Of a DNA stretch of 64,000 bases, positions 18,274 to 26,406 are shown one piece after another (position 1 is the first letter of the stretch; each line of letters starts with the position of its first letter). Source of the stretch: Pseudomonadota bacterium. Lineage in GTDB: Bacteria; Pseudomonadota; Alphaproteobacteria; Acetobacterales; Acetobacteraceae. The DNA is taken from contig JAKADX010000016.1 of assembly GCA_021818505.1 (NCBI GenBank), positions 1-64,000 on the forward strand, written 5' to 3'. The notes below the pieces were generated by a model. That model saw only the letters and a program-made list of their open reading frames with translations. It ran no database searches and had not been told where the DNA came from. Made by a program: the position numbers and the translations under genes.

Positions 18274-19110
18274 ATGGCCCCCAACCATCGACGAGCGGCA
18301 CGAGAGGCAGCGCTTAGACCGTCAGAGACAGAGACTCTCGAACGTGGGCGCGTTGCGCATTGGCTCCGCTGGGATCACCTCAATTGGTGGGTTGCATTCA
18401 TTCCTGGCGTCCCCGGAGCAGTTCTAATGGCCGCTGGGGAATATGGCTTAGGCGAGATTAGCCTCGGGATAGCGTCGCTGATATTCAGTGTCAGTGTATT
18501 AACGTGGAAAGTGAATGGGTTAGTTAAGTTATGGATCATCATAGGATTGTTTGTGGCCAGTTTGTTTGTGATCGCCACAGTAGACTATGACCGATATCAG
18601 CAGAAACTTGCGGCATATGAGGGAGACCTGATTGCGGCAGATGAGCCAGATCCGCCTACTCACTGTCCAAGTTATTACACTGGAAAATATAGAATTTATA
18701 TGGGGGACAGCGCAATAATAACAGATATCGCGCAAACGGCATTGGTAGTGATAAAAGGAAAGGTAATGCTTTCCATATCTAAGAATAGATCTAATAGTGC
18801 GTTGCAGATATCGCTAAAAATATTCGATCCGTCATTGCATATATTAGCAGAAATCGAGAATAATCATTACACTATTTCATCTGGTATCTTCCGCAAAAAA
18901 CAGAACGATCTGAGTGGATTTACCTTGACAGACCAGTATGATCATGAAGTATTGCGTATTAGATACCTCAATCAGCACTCATTCATGTTGACCGGCAGTC
19001 TCATGTACATGGCCGGAATTGAAATAACGGATGGGCATATGTTCATATTTCCCAACCGACTTGATATATCTCAATTTTGCTCCGCTGGCGGAAAGATCGT
19101 AATCAATTAA
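18274..19110 (+). CDS. Hypothetical two-TM membrane protein, AT-rich
   Basis: TM segments around VAFIPGVPGAVLMAAGEYG and LVKLWIIIGLFVASLFVIATV, then a hydrophilic domain; composition markedly AT-richer than flanks. Confidence 0.7.
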   Translation: MAPNHRRAAREAALRPSETETLERGRVAHWLRWDHLNWWVAFIPGVPGAVLMAAGEYGLGEISLGIASLIFSVSVLTWKVNGLVKLWIIIGLFVASLFVIATVDYDRYQQKLAAYEGDLIAADEPDPPTHCPSYYTGKYRIYMGDSAIITDIAQTALVVIKGKVMLSISKNRSNSALQISLKIFDPSLHILAEIENNHYTISSGIFRKKQNDLSGFTLTDQYDHEVLRIRYLNQHSFMLTGSLMYMAGIEITDGHMFIFPNRLDISQFCSAGGKIVIN

Positions 19111-19259
19111 AGGTCTTCCAGCCGCATCCTCTCCATTTCCAGCGAAGTTAGCACTGCGAGAAAGCCATGCGTACGGCGGGAAAAGGGCAGCGCATTCCAC
19201 CACGTTCTCGCGCCCGTTTGCCTGTGCCGGTTGGTTCGGCACCGTGCCGGCGCCAGACG

Positions 19260-19364
19260 CGCATGGCGCACTGCGTCCACGTGGGTGATGAGCAGCCGGG
19301 AGCGGCGGTCGGGCAGGTTCACGGTGAAGAAGGAGGTCCCGCCAGGGACACGATTGCGCCGGTC
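19260..19364 (-). pseudogene. Remnant of a REP-associated tyrosine transposase (RAYT/IS200-like)
   Basis: DRRNRVPGGTSFFTVNLPDRRSRLLITHVDAVRHA matches the RAYT N-terminus style YRRxRVPGGTYFFTVNLxxRRSxLL; no intact downstream catalytic part. Confidence 0.65.
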
Positions 19365-19506
19365 GTGGGCGTGCGCGGAGACGCTGTCGTCTTGGAGTGC
19401 GGCGGAATGCGCGGCGCTCTTCCGCCCGCTGATTCCGGGAGAAGTGGGGCGTAACAAGGCAGGGAGCGGGAAATATCAGCACCGCATGGTAAAAGCTTTG
19501 GCGACA

Positions 19507-20133
19507 TCATGGTGAATCGTCTAAGTGCCGATAGCCTCGTTCCCCGGATTCAACGCCTACAGCAAGTTCAGTAGGTTTAATAGGGTTAGAGGAAAGTTGA
19601 TTGACCGCGCTCTTGGTAACCGGCAGGTTAAGGATGGGCTCGATTCTCGGTCTTTCCACTGGCCGCCTCAGTGTCCGGTGCGTTCCCCTCTCTCGTTCGC
19701 TCTTTGTTGCCCGATAAGATGGCAGTATACCTGCCCCAGGAAGCGGAAACTCACCGGCGTCACGACGTAGTTTCGCGATCTCAAGTCGTAGTTTTTCTTC
19801 CTGCAAGGGCCAGAGTTTTACCTTCTCGACAATTTGCAACGTCGTCCACACGGCTCCTATCCCGGCAAATACGGTGCCGAGAATCAAAAGCCCTGGTGAC
19901 GCGAACCGGATACGCGGGATGCGGAGTTGGTATGCCTTCGGAACCCGGAAACTGTTCCGCCCATAGCCACCGTAGCTTGCCTCATCCAGTTCGTAGGGGT
20001 CCTGCTCAACCTTGAAGGCAACGGCGTAGAGCCGGTTGATGTCAAAAAGGAAAGCAGAAAGGTCGAGAACAGCAATTGGCTGCGCCTCTGCAAACCAAAG
20101 GGTGAGCGTTACTCTCTTGTCCTCGGATGGCAT
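19507..20133 (-). CDS. Hypothetical protein with one TM segment
   Basis: MPSEDKRVTLTLWFAEAQPIAVLDLSAFLFDINRLYAVAFKVEQDPYEL..., TM FASPGLLILGTVFAGIGAVWTTLQIV. Confidence 0.6.
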   Translation of the reverse strand: MPSEDKRVTLTLWFAEAQPIAVLDLSAFLFDINRLYAVAFKVEQDPYELDEASYGGYGRNSFRVPKAYQLRIPRIRFASPGLLILGTVFAGIGAVWTTLQIVEKVKLWPLQEEKLRLEIAKLRRDAGEFPLPGAGILPSYRATKSERERGTHRTLRRPVERPRIEPILNLPVTKSAVNQLSSNPIKPTELAVGVESGERGYRHLDDSP

Positions 20134-20378
20134 TGGTTCCCCCGACGCATCGCAGGCGGACCGGACCACAAGCGCAAGGAGGGTCGCAAGAGGGGATGTA
20201 TGCCAGCAAGCGCGGCAAGCGTAACCCGGATTCCCGGCACGCCGGCGGGCAGGCGCAACCCGCCGACGCAACTTGCCGCTTGCGCACCACGACGTCGTTC
20301 CGCCCCGTCGCCGGCCGGCTTACCAAGGCGGATTGCATCCGGCCCACGCTTGCTGCGGCTTTCCCGCCGTGCGCCTGC

Positions 20379-20392
20379 TTGATCGAGGTCAA
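20379..20392. promoter_or_regulatory. FNR/FixK-like box upstream of cytochrome b561
   Basis: TTGATCGAGGTCAA, about 55 bp before the ATG. Confidence 0.6.
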
Positions 20393-20447
20393 GGCACGGA
20401 GAACGCGGTCCCTATAGTTTGCATTGTTCTTTCCGAAGGAGCCGGAG

Positions 20448-20990
20448 ATGGGAAATCAACAACCTGTCCATTCGGGCACCGCTCACTATGATCGGACGAC
20501 GGTCTGGCTGCATTGGACCACGGTGGGCCTCATCGTCGTCCTGTGGGTGATCGGTCAAACCGCCGACGCATTGCCGCGCGGGCCATTTCGGTCGGGCGTA
20601 TGGTCGGTTCATGTGCTGCTCGGAATCGCCACCGGCTTCGTTCTCGTGACCCGGATCGCATGGCGGGCAACCTTTGGGCGCGTGCTTCCGCCGGCCAATA
20701 CGGGCATCCTGTACGCGATCGCGAAAGCCACGCACCTTGCCCTGTACGTCCTGCTCGCCGTGGTCGTCGCCCTGGGAGTCGCGGATGCGCTGTACCGCGG
20801 CTTCAATCTGTTCGGCCTGTGGTCGCTGCCGCAGGTCGGGACAGGCGATGCCGCGACGCGGCACAGCATCAACGACTGGCACGGACTCGCGGCCAATCTC
20901 ACGGTGCTGGTCGCGGCGTTTCACGGACTGGCGGCCGTCCTGCACCAGTATGTCTGGCGGGACCATCTGATCGCGCGCATGGCTCCGTAG
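20448..20990 (+). CDS. Cytochrome b561
   Basis: YDRTTVWLHWTTVGLIVVLWVIGQ, HVLLGIATGFVLVTRIAWR, HSINDWHGLAANLTVLVAAFHGLAAVLHQYVWRD heme-ligand pattern. Confidence 0.93.
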   Translation: MGNQQPVHSGTAHYDRTTVWLHWTTVGLIVVLWVIGQTADALPRGPFRSGVWSVHVLLGIATGFVLVTRIAWRATFGRVLPPANTGILYAIAKATHLALYVLLAVVVALGVADALYRGFNLFGLWSLPQVGTGDAATRHSINDWHGLAANLTVLVAAFHGLAAVLHQYVWRDHLIARMAP

Positions 20991-21213
20991 CGCGTCGCCG
21001 GGTGGCTTGCGATCGCGGATTGCATCCGGCCTTTGTCGTCTTTGCGCATTTCGATCGCGCGCCGGACGCTGCCGTCGAGGCCGGCGTAGTACAGGCCGGA
21101 CGGATCAGGCAGCGCGCCGCCCTTGGCGAAGGTGAGTTTCACGCGGCACCGGGCGTTCCGGGCCGGGTCGGCGCTGCCACCCGGCCAAGGCTCGTGCGGG
21201 TTGGACCGCGTGG

Positions 21214-21239
21214 ATGGCCGGGTCAGGCCCGGCCATGAC
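21214..21239. repeat. REP-like palindrome, copy 2 (inverted relative to copy 1)
   Basis: Reverse complement GTCATGGCCGGGCCTGACCCGGCCAT differs from copy 1 at a single base over this span. Confidence 0.8.
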
Positions 21240-21253
21240 GGTCGCGCCGGATC

Positions 21254-22078
21254 CTAGCGGATCAGGCCGGTCAGCGGGCTGGAGGGGTCCGCGCCCATCC
21301 GCCGCGGCATCCGCCCCGCCAGATGCGCGAGACGGCCCGCCTGCACCGCGTGCTTCATGGCGCGGGCCATGCGCACCGGGTCGCCGGCATGGGCGATGGC
21401 GGAGTTCAGCAGCACCGCGTCGCAGCCGATCTCCATGGCGATGGCGGCATCCGAGGCGGTGCCGACGCCGGCATCGACCAGCACGGGCACCCGCGCCTGC
21501 GCGATCAGGATCGACAGCATGGCCGGGTTCTGCAGGCCGAGGCCCGAGCCGATCGGGGCGCCGAGCGGCATGATGGCGACGCAGCCCAGCTCCTCCAGCC
21601 GCTTCGCCGCCACCGGGTCGTCGGCGCAATAGACCATCACCTCGAACCCATCGCGGATCAGCGCCTCGGCGGCCTCGAAGGTCGCGGTCATGTCGGGGTA
21701 GAGATGCGGCGGCGGGCCGAGCACTTCCAGCTTGACCAAATTCCACCCGCCGGCCTCGCGGGCCAGCCGCAGCGTGCGCACGGCGTCCTTGGCCGTGTGG
21801 CAGCCGGCGGTGTTGGGCAGGTAGGTGTAGCGGCGCGGATCGACGAAATCCTGCAGCATCGGCGCGTTGGGATCGGAGAGGTTCACGCGCCGCACCGCGA
21901 CCGTCACCATCTCCGCCCCGCTCGCCTCGATGGCGGCGGCGGTTTCCTCCAGGCTTTTGTACTTGCCCGTGCCGACGACGAGGCGCGAGCGGAACTGGCG
22001 GCCGGCGACCGTCCAGGGGTCGTCGGTCTCCGCCGGTCGGGTCCCGCCCGGAGGCGGGGTGGTATCCATGTCAGCCAC
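21254..22078 (-). CDS. thiG: Thiazole synthase
   Basis: [88 protein letters not shown]. Confidence 0.96.
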   Translation of the reverse strand: MADMDTTPPPGGTRPAETDDPWTVAGRQFRSRLVVGTGKYKSLEETAAAIEASGAEMVTVAVRRVNLSDPNAPMLQDFVDPRRYTYLPNTAGCHTAKDAVRTLRLAREAGGWNLVKLEVLGPPPHLYPDMTATFEAAEALIRDGFEVMVYCADDPVAAKRLEELGCVAIMPLGAPIGSGLGLQNPAMLSILIAQARVPVLVDAGVGTASDAAIAMEIGCDAVLLNSAIAHAGDPVRMARAMKHAVQAGRLAHLAGRMPRRMGADPSSPLTGLIR

Positions 22079-22271
22079 CTCCGATGAAATGCACGATCTC
22101 CAGCGCGTCGCCGCCGGCGAGGCGGGTCGCGGCGTAGGCGGAGCGCGGCACGATCTCCTCGTTGCGCTCGACCGCGACCTTGCGCGCGTCGAGCCCGATC
22201 TGCGCCAGCAGCCCGGCCACCGTGGCCGGCGCCGTCAGCTCAAACCGCTCACCGTTGAGCAGGATGGTCAT
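22071..22271 (-). CDS. thiS: Sulfur carrier protein ThiS
   Basis: [28 protein letters not shown]...VHFIGGG; C-terminal GGG, overlaps thiG. Confidence 0.93.
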   Translation of the reverse strand: MTILLNGERFELTAPATVAGLLAQIGLDARKVAVERNEEIVPRSAYAATRLAGGDALEIVHFIGGG

Positions 22272-22413
22272 CGCCTCGTCCATGCCCGGCAGTATGGGGA
22301 GGCGGCCGGGGCGCGACAAGCACGGGCGCGGCGGCCACACCTGCCGCCCGGCTCCTCGGCGTTCACGGTGCTGGCGATTGTCGCGGCGCCGCCCGGCGTG
22401 CTACGGCGCGCCC

Positions 22414-22890
22414 ATGCAGCAATCCGTGCGCCTGCCGCTGGTCGCGATCCTGAACGGCCCCAACCTGAACATGCTGGGGCTGCGCCAGCCGGAGATCTAT
22501 GGCCGCGCCACGCTGGACGACGTGGAGACGATGTGCGCGGACTTCGCCGAGCGGCTGGGACTGGCGATCGACTTCCGCCAGACCAACGCCGAGGGCGAGC
22601 TGATCTCCTGGGTCCACGAATGCCGCGACCGCGCCGCCGGCATCATCATCAACCCGGCCGGCTACACCCACACCTCAATCGCGCTGCTGGACGCGCTGAA
22701 AGCCGTGGAGCTGCCGGTGATCGAGGTGCATATTTCTAACATCCACCAGCGCGAGCCGTACCGGAACCATTCCTACGTCTCGCTGGCGGCGGTGGGCGTG
22801 ATCTGCGGGCTGGGCATCCGCGGCTATACGCTGGCGCTGACGGCGATGGCCGATCTGCTGGCCGATGGCCCGCAACAGGAGGGCGGATAA
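22414..22890 (+). CDS. aroQ: Type II 3-dehydroquinate dehydratase
   Basis: ILNGPNLNMLGLRQPEIYG, RQTNAEGELISWVHE, INPAGYTHTSIALLDAL, EVHISNIHQREPYRNHSYVS. Confidence 0.96.
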   Translation: MQQSVRLPLVAILNGPNLNMLGLRQPEIYGRATLDDVETMCADFAERLGLAIDFRQTNAEGELISWVHECRDRAAGIIINPAGYTHTSIALLDALKAVELPVIEVHISNIHQREPYRNHSYVSLAAVGVICGLGIRGYTLALTAMADLLADGPQQEGG

Positions 22891-23351
22891 TGGCCGTGCC
22901 GTTCGACCCGGCGGCGGTCCGCGCGCTCGCCACCATCCTGGCCGATACCGGGCTGACCGAAATCGAGATCGAGGGCAAGGAGGGCCGCATCCGCGTCGCC
23001 CGTGCCCCCGCGCAAGTGACCGCCTATGCCGCCCCGGCGCCGCCTGCCGCGGTGCTGCCGGCGGCGAGCCATGCCGCCCCGGCCCCGGCGCCGGCCGTCG
23101 AGGATCTGTCGCGCCATCCCGGCGCGGTGCTCAGCCCGATGGTCGGCATCGCCTATCTGGCGCCCGAGCCGGGGGCGACGCCGTTCATCACCCAGGGCCA
23201 GGCGGTCGCGGCCGGCCAGACGCTGCTGCTGATCGAGGCGATGAAGACGTTCAACCAGATCAAGGCCCCGAAAGCGGGCACCGTGGTGCGCATCCTGGTC
23301 ACGTCGGGCGCGCCGGTGGAGTATGGCGAGCCGCTGCTGATCCTGGAGTAG
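22890..23351 (+). CDS. accB: Biotin carboxyl carrier protein of acetyl-CoA carboxylase
   Basis: Biotinylation site LLIEAMKTFNQIKAP; upstream of accC. Confidence 0.95.
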   Translation: MAVPFDPAAVRALATILADTGLTEIEIEGKEGRIRVARAPAQVTAYAAPAPPAAVLPAASHAAPAPAPAVEDLSRHPGAVLSPMVGIAYLAPEPGATPFITQGQAVAAGQTLLLIEAMKTFNQIKAPKAGTVVRILVTSGAPVEYGEPLLILE

Positions 23352-23359
23352 CGGGGATC

Positions 23360-24709
23360 ATGGCCGGCCTGTTCCAGAAGGTGCTGATCGCCAATCGCGG
23401 CGAGATCGCGCTGCGCATCCAGCGTGCCTGCCGCGACATGGGCATCCCCTCGGTCGCGGTGCATTCCACCGCCGATGCACAGGCGATGCATGTCCGCCTC
23501 GCCGACGAGAGCGTGTGCATCGGCCCGCCGGCGGCACGCGAGAGCTACCTGAACGCCGCCAGCATCCTCTCCGCCGCGATCGTCACCGGGGCGGATGCGA
23601 TCCATCCCGGCTACGGCTTTCTTGCCGAGAACGCCGAGTTCGCCGAGATGGTGGAGGCGCATGGCCTGACCTTCATCGGCCCCTCGCCCGCGCATATCCG
23701 CATGATGGGCGACAAGATCGCGGCCAAGGCGGCGATGGCCACGCTGGGCGTGCCGCTGGTGCCCGGCTCGGACGGCGAGGTGACGCGCATCGAGCAGGCA
23801 CGCGCGGTCGCCGCGCGCATCGGCTATCCGGTGCTGATCAAGGCGGCGGCGGGCGGCGGCGGGCGGGGGATGAAGGTGGCGCACGACGCCGAGGGGCTGG
23901 AGGAAGCCTGGCGCGTCGCCCGCGCCGAGGCCCGCGCGGCGTTCGGCAACGAGGCCGTCTATGTCGAGAAATATCTCGACCGGCCACGCCATATCGAATT
24001 GCAGGTGTTTGCCGATGCCACGGGGAACGTCGTGCATTTCGGCGAGCGCGATTGCAGCCTGCAGCGCCGCCATCAGAAGCTGCTGGAGGAGGCCGGTTCA
24101 CCGGCGCTGACGGCGGAGGCACGGGCGCGGCTGGGGACGACCGCGACGGCGGCGTTGGCGCGGCTCGGCTACCGCAACGCCGGCACGCTGGAGTTTCTGT
24201 ATCAGGACGGGCAGTTCGCGTTCATCGAGATGAACACGCGATTGCAGGTCGAGCATCCGGTGACCGAGATGCTGTGCGGCATCGATCTGGTGCGCGAGCA
24301 GATCCGCATCGCCGCGGGCGAGACGCTCGGCTACGGCCAGGAGGACATCGCGTTTTCCGGCCACGCGATCGAGTGCCGCATCAATGCCGAGGACCCGGAG
24401 AATTTCACGCCGACGCCGGGACTGGTGGAGGCATATCACGCGCCCGGCGGCCTGGGCGTGCGCGTCGATTCGGCGCTGTATGCCGGCTACAAGGTGCCGC
24501 CGTTCTACGACAGCCTGGTGGCCAAGCTGATCGTGCATGGTCCCACACGCGCGCAGGCGATCGCGCGGCTGGCGCGCAGCCTCGCCGAGTTCGCGGTGAT
24601 CGGCATCAAGACCACGCTGCCGCTGCATCAGCGCATCGTCGCCGACCAGCGGTTCCAGGCCGGCGACTACGACATCCACTGGCTCGAACGCTTCGTCGCC
24701 GGCACGTAA
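23360..24709 (+). CDS. accC: Biotin carboxylase
   Basis: FQKVLIANRGEIALRIQRACRDMGI, HPGYGFLAENAEFAEM, AAAGGGGRGMKV, RDCSLQRRHQKLLEEA. Confidence 0.97.
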   Translation: MAGLFQKVLIANRGEIALRIQRACRDMGIPSVAVHSTADAQAMHVRLADESVCIGPPAARESYLNAASILSAAIVTGADAIHPGYGFLAENAEFAEMVEAHGLTFIGPSPAHIRMMGDKIAAKAAMATLGVPLVPGSDGEVTRIEQARAVAARIGYPVLIKAAAGGGGRGMKVAHDAEGLEEAWRVARAEARAAFGNEAVYVEKYLDRPRHIELQVFADATGNVVHFGERDCSLQRRHQKLLEEAGSPALTAEARARLGTTATAALARLGYRNAGTLEFLYQDGQFAFIEMNTRLQVEHPVTEMLCGIDLVREQIRIAAGETLGYGQEDIAFSGHAIECRINAEDPENFTPTPGLVEAYHAPGGLGVRVDSALYAGYKVPPFYDSLVAKLIVHGPTRAQAIARLARSLAEFAVIGIKTTLPLHQRIVADQRFQAGDYDIHWLERFVAGT

Positions 24710-24728
24710 CGCGCCACGCCACGCCGCA

Positions 24729-24742
24729 TTGATTCAGGTCAA
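24729..24742. promoter_or_regulatory. FNR/FixK-like box upstream of porin
   Basis: TTGATTCAGGTCAA, about 143 bp before the ATG at 24886. Confidence 0.55.
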
Positions 24743-24885
24743 TGCCGTGTGGCGCCGATCACATCGAAGTTGGCGTCACGCATTGGTGATCGGGGACGTA
24801 CGCCGGTCACGGCAAGCGCGATGCGCGTGCGCCGTGAACGCTCCGCCGCCCTCCGGCCTGCGCATGAGGCACTGGGGGGAACGGA

Positions 24886-26406
24886 ATGCAGCCGGAGAGC
24901 TTGGGGTCGCGCGCGCTGCTCGCGTGCGCGGCGGTGATCTGCGTGTGCGGCTCTGTGCCGAGCGCGCGGGCGGAATCTTCGGAAGTCTCGCTCGGCACAT
25001 TCGGCCCTGGAACAGTTTTCATCACCGGCGACGGATATGTGGCGGCGCCGGCCGAGCAATGGTACACGCCGACGCCGTCGCATGGGGTGCAGACGGCGAA
25101 CGCCTATATCTTCGAGCAGGGCGTGGTCCGGCTGGGCGTCGGGTATCACTCCGATATCGGCGTGACGGCCTATGTGCAGGCGATCGGCACCACCCTGCTC
25201 AATCTGCCAACCAATGCGAAGGCGCCCTATCCGCAGGGCGAAAGCGGACTCGGTGCGACGTATTTCGCGGCCAACAACCAGCGCGACGGCGCGGCGGTAT
25301 TTCTCAGGCAGGCGTACATCGCGCTCGATCCGGCGAAGTTCGGCGGCTTCGGCTTCGTCGGCGGACGCTACGAATTCAATGACGGCACCGAGATCATACC
25401 CGATGATCCCGGTCTGCGCTGGCTGGTGGAGAACCGCATCCAGCAGCGGCTGATCGGCTCGCGCTACGTGCTGGTCGGCGGACGCTCGCTGGACGGGGCA
25501 AAGGCCAGCTACGGCAACTCCGACTACAACGTCACCGCGCTCTATGCCATCCCGACCGAAGGCGCCTATCTGCTCAACGGCAACGACCAGATCAACGGCG
25601 TCAATCTCGGCTATGTGTCGCTCAGTGCGGCACCCGGCGCGCTGCCGGGCGCGCTGGGGCAGGATGCGCTCGGCCGGCTGTTCGCGATCCAGTACGACGA
25701 CACGCGCGGCCTGCTGCTGCCCGGCAACCAGAGCCTCGCGCAGCGCGAAGCCAACAACGGGCCGGTGCGCATCACCACGATCGGCGGCGACTATGTGAAG
25801 GAGTTCAAGACGGGGCCAGGTGAGTTCGACGCGCTGCTGTGGGGCGCATACCAGTTCGGCCAATGGGGCGCGCTGGCGCAGCGCGCCTATTCCTACAGCG
25901 TCGAGGGCGGATATCACTGGACATCGGGGCCGTGGCAGCCGTGGCTGCGCGTCGGCTACACCGTCGGATCGGGCGACAAGAATCCCAACAACGGCACGCA
26001 CGGCACATTCTTCCAGGTGCTGCCGACGCCCTGGTACTTCGCCAACTTCGCGTTCTACGACATGGAGAACATCGAGGACGCGATGGTCGAGCTGCTCACC
26101 TTCCCGACCGAGACGCTGCAATGGCGGGTCGATCTGCACGCGCTGTGGCTGAACTCCAGCCGCGATCTGTGGTACGCCGGCGGCGGCGCGTGGAACGACA
26201 CGCTGTTCGGCTATCAACCGCGCCCGAGCTACGGCCAGAGCTATCTGGCCACCGTGCTGCAGACATTCGTGAGCTGGCACGTCAGCCCGCATGTGACGTT
26301 GAGCGCCTATGTCGGACACAGCTTCGGCGGCGATGTCGTGGCGGCGAACTACCCGCTGGGCAAGGAGGCGAATTTCGCGTTCCTGATGGCGATGTGGCAC
26401 CTTTGA
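24886..26406 (+). CDS. Outer-membrane porin of alginate-export-like type
   Basis: Signal peptide, alternating beta-strand pattern, FLRQAYIALDPAKFGGFGFVGGRYEFNDGTE, terminal FAFLMAMWHL. Confidence 0.75.
   Translation: MQPESLGSRALLACAAVICVCGSVPSARAESSEVSLGTFGPGTVFITGDGYVAAPAEQWYTPTPSHGVQTANAYIFEQGVVRLGVGYHSDIGVTAYVQAIGTTLLNLPTNAKAPYPQGESGLGATYFAANNQRDGAAVFLRQAYIALDPAKFGGFGFVGGRYEFNDGTEIIPDDPGLRWLVENRIQQRLIGSRYVLVGGRSLDGAKASYGNSDYNVTALYAIPTEGAYLLNGNDQINGVNLGYVSLSAAPGALPGALGQDALGRLFAIQYDDTRGLLLPGNQSLAQREANNGPVRITTIGGDYVKEFKTGPGEFDALLWGAYQFGQWGALAQRAYSYSVEGGYHWTSGPWQPWLRVGYTVGSGDKNPNNGTHGTFFQVLPTPWYFANFAFYDMENIEDAMVELLTFPTETLQWRVDLHALWLNSSRDLWYAGGGAWNDTLFGYQPRPSYGQSYLATVLQTFVSWHVSPHVTLSAYVGHSFGGDVVAANYPLGKEANFAFLMAMWHL

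Noticed and set aside
19107-19457. Intact 116-aa gene on minus strand
   Set aside because: Only about 35 residues look like a RAYT N-terminus; flanking sequence in this frame is unrelated, so treated as a remnant.
22283-22413. TPP riboswitch upstream of thiSG
   Set aside because: The divergent gap to aroQ is only about 130-140 bp and no recognisable CUGAGA-type THI box was seen near the thiS start.
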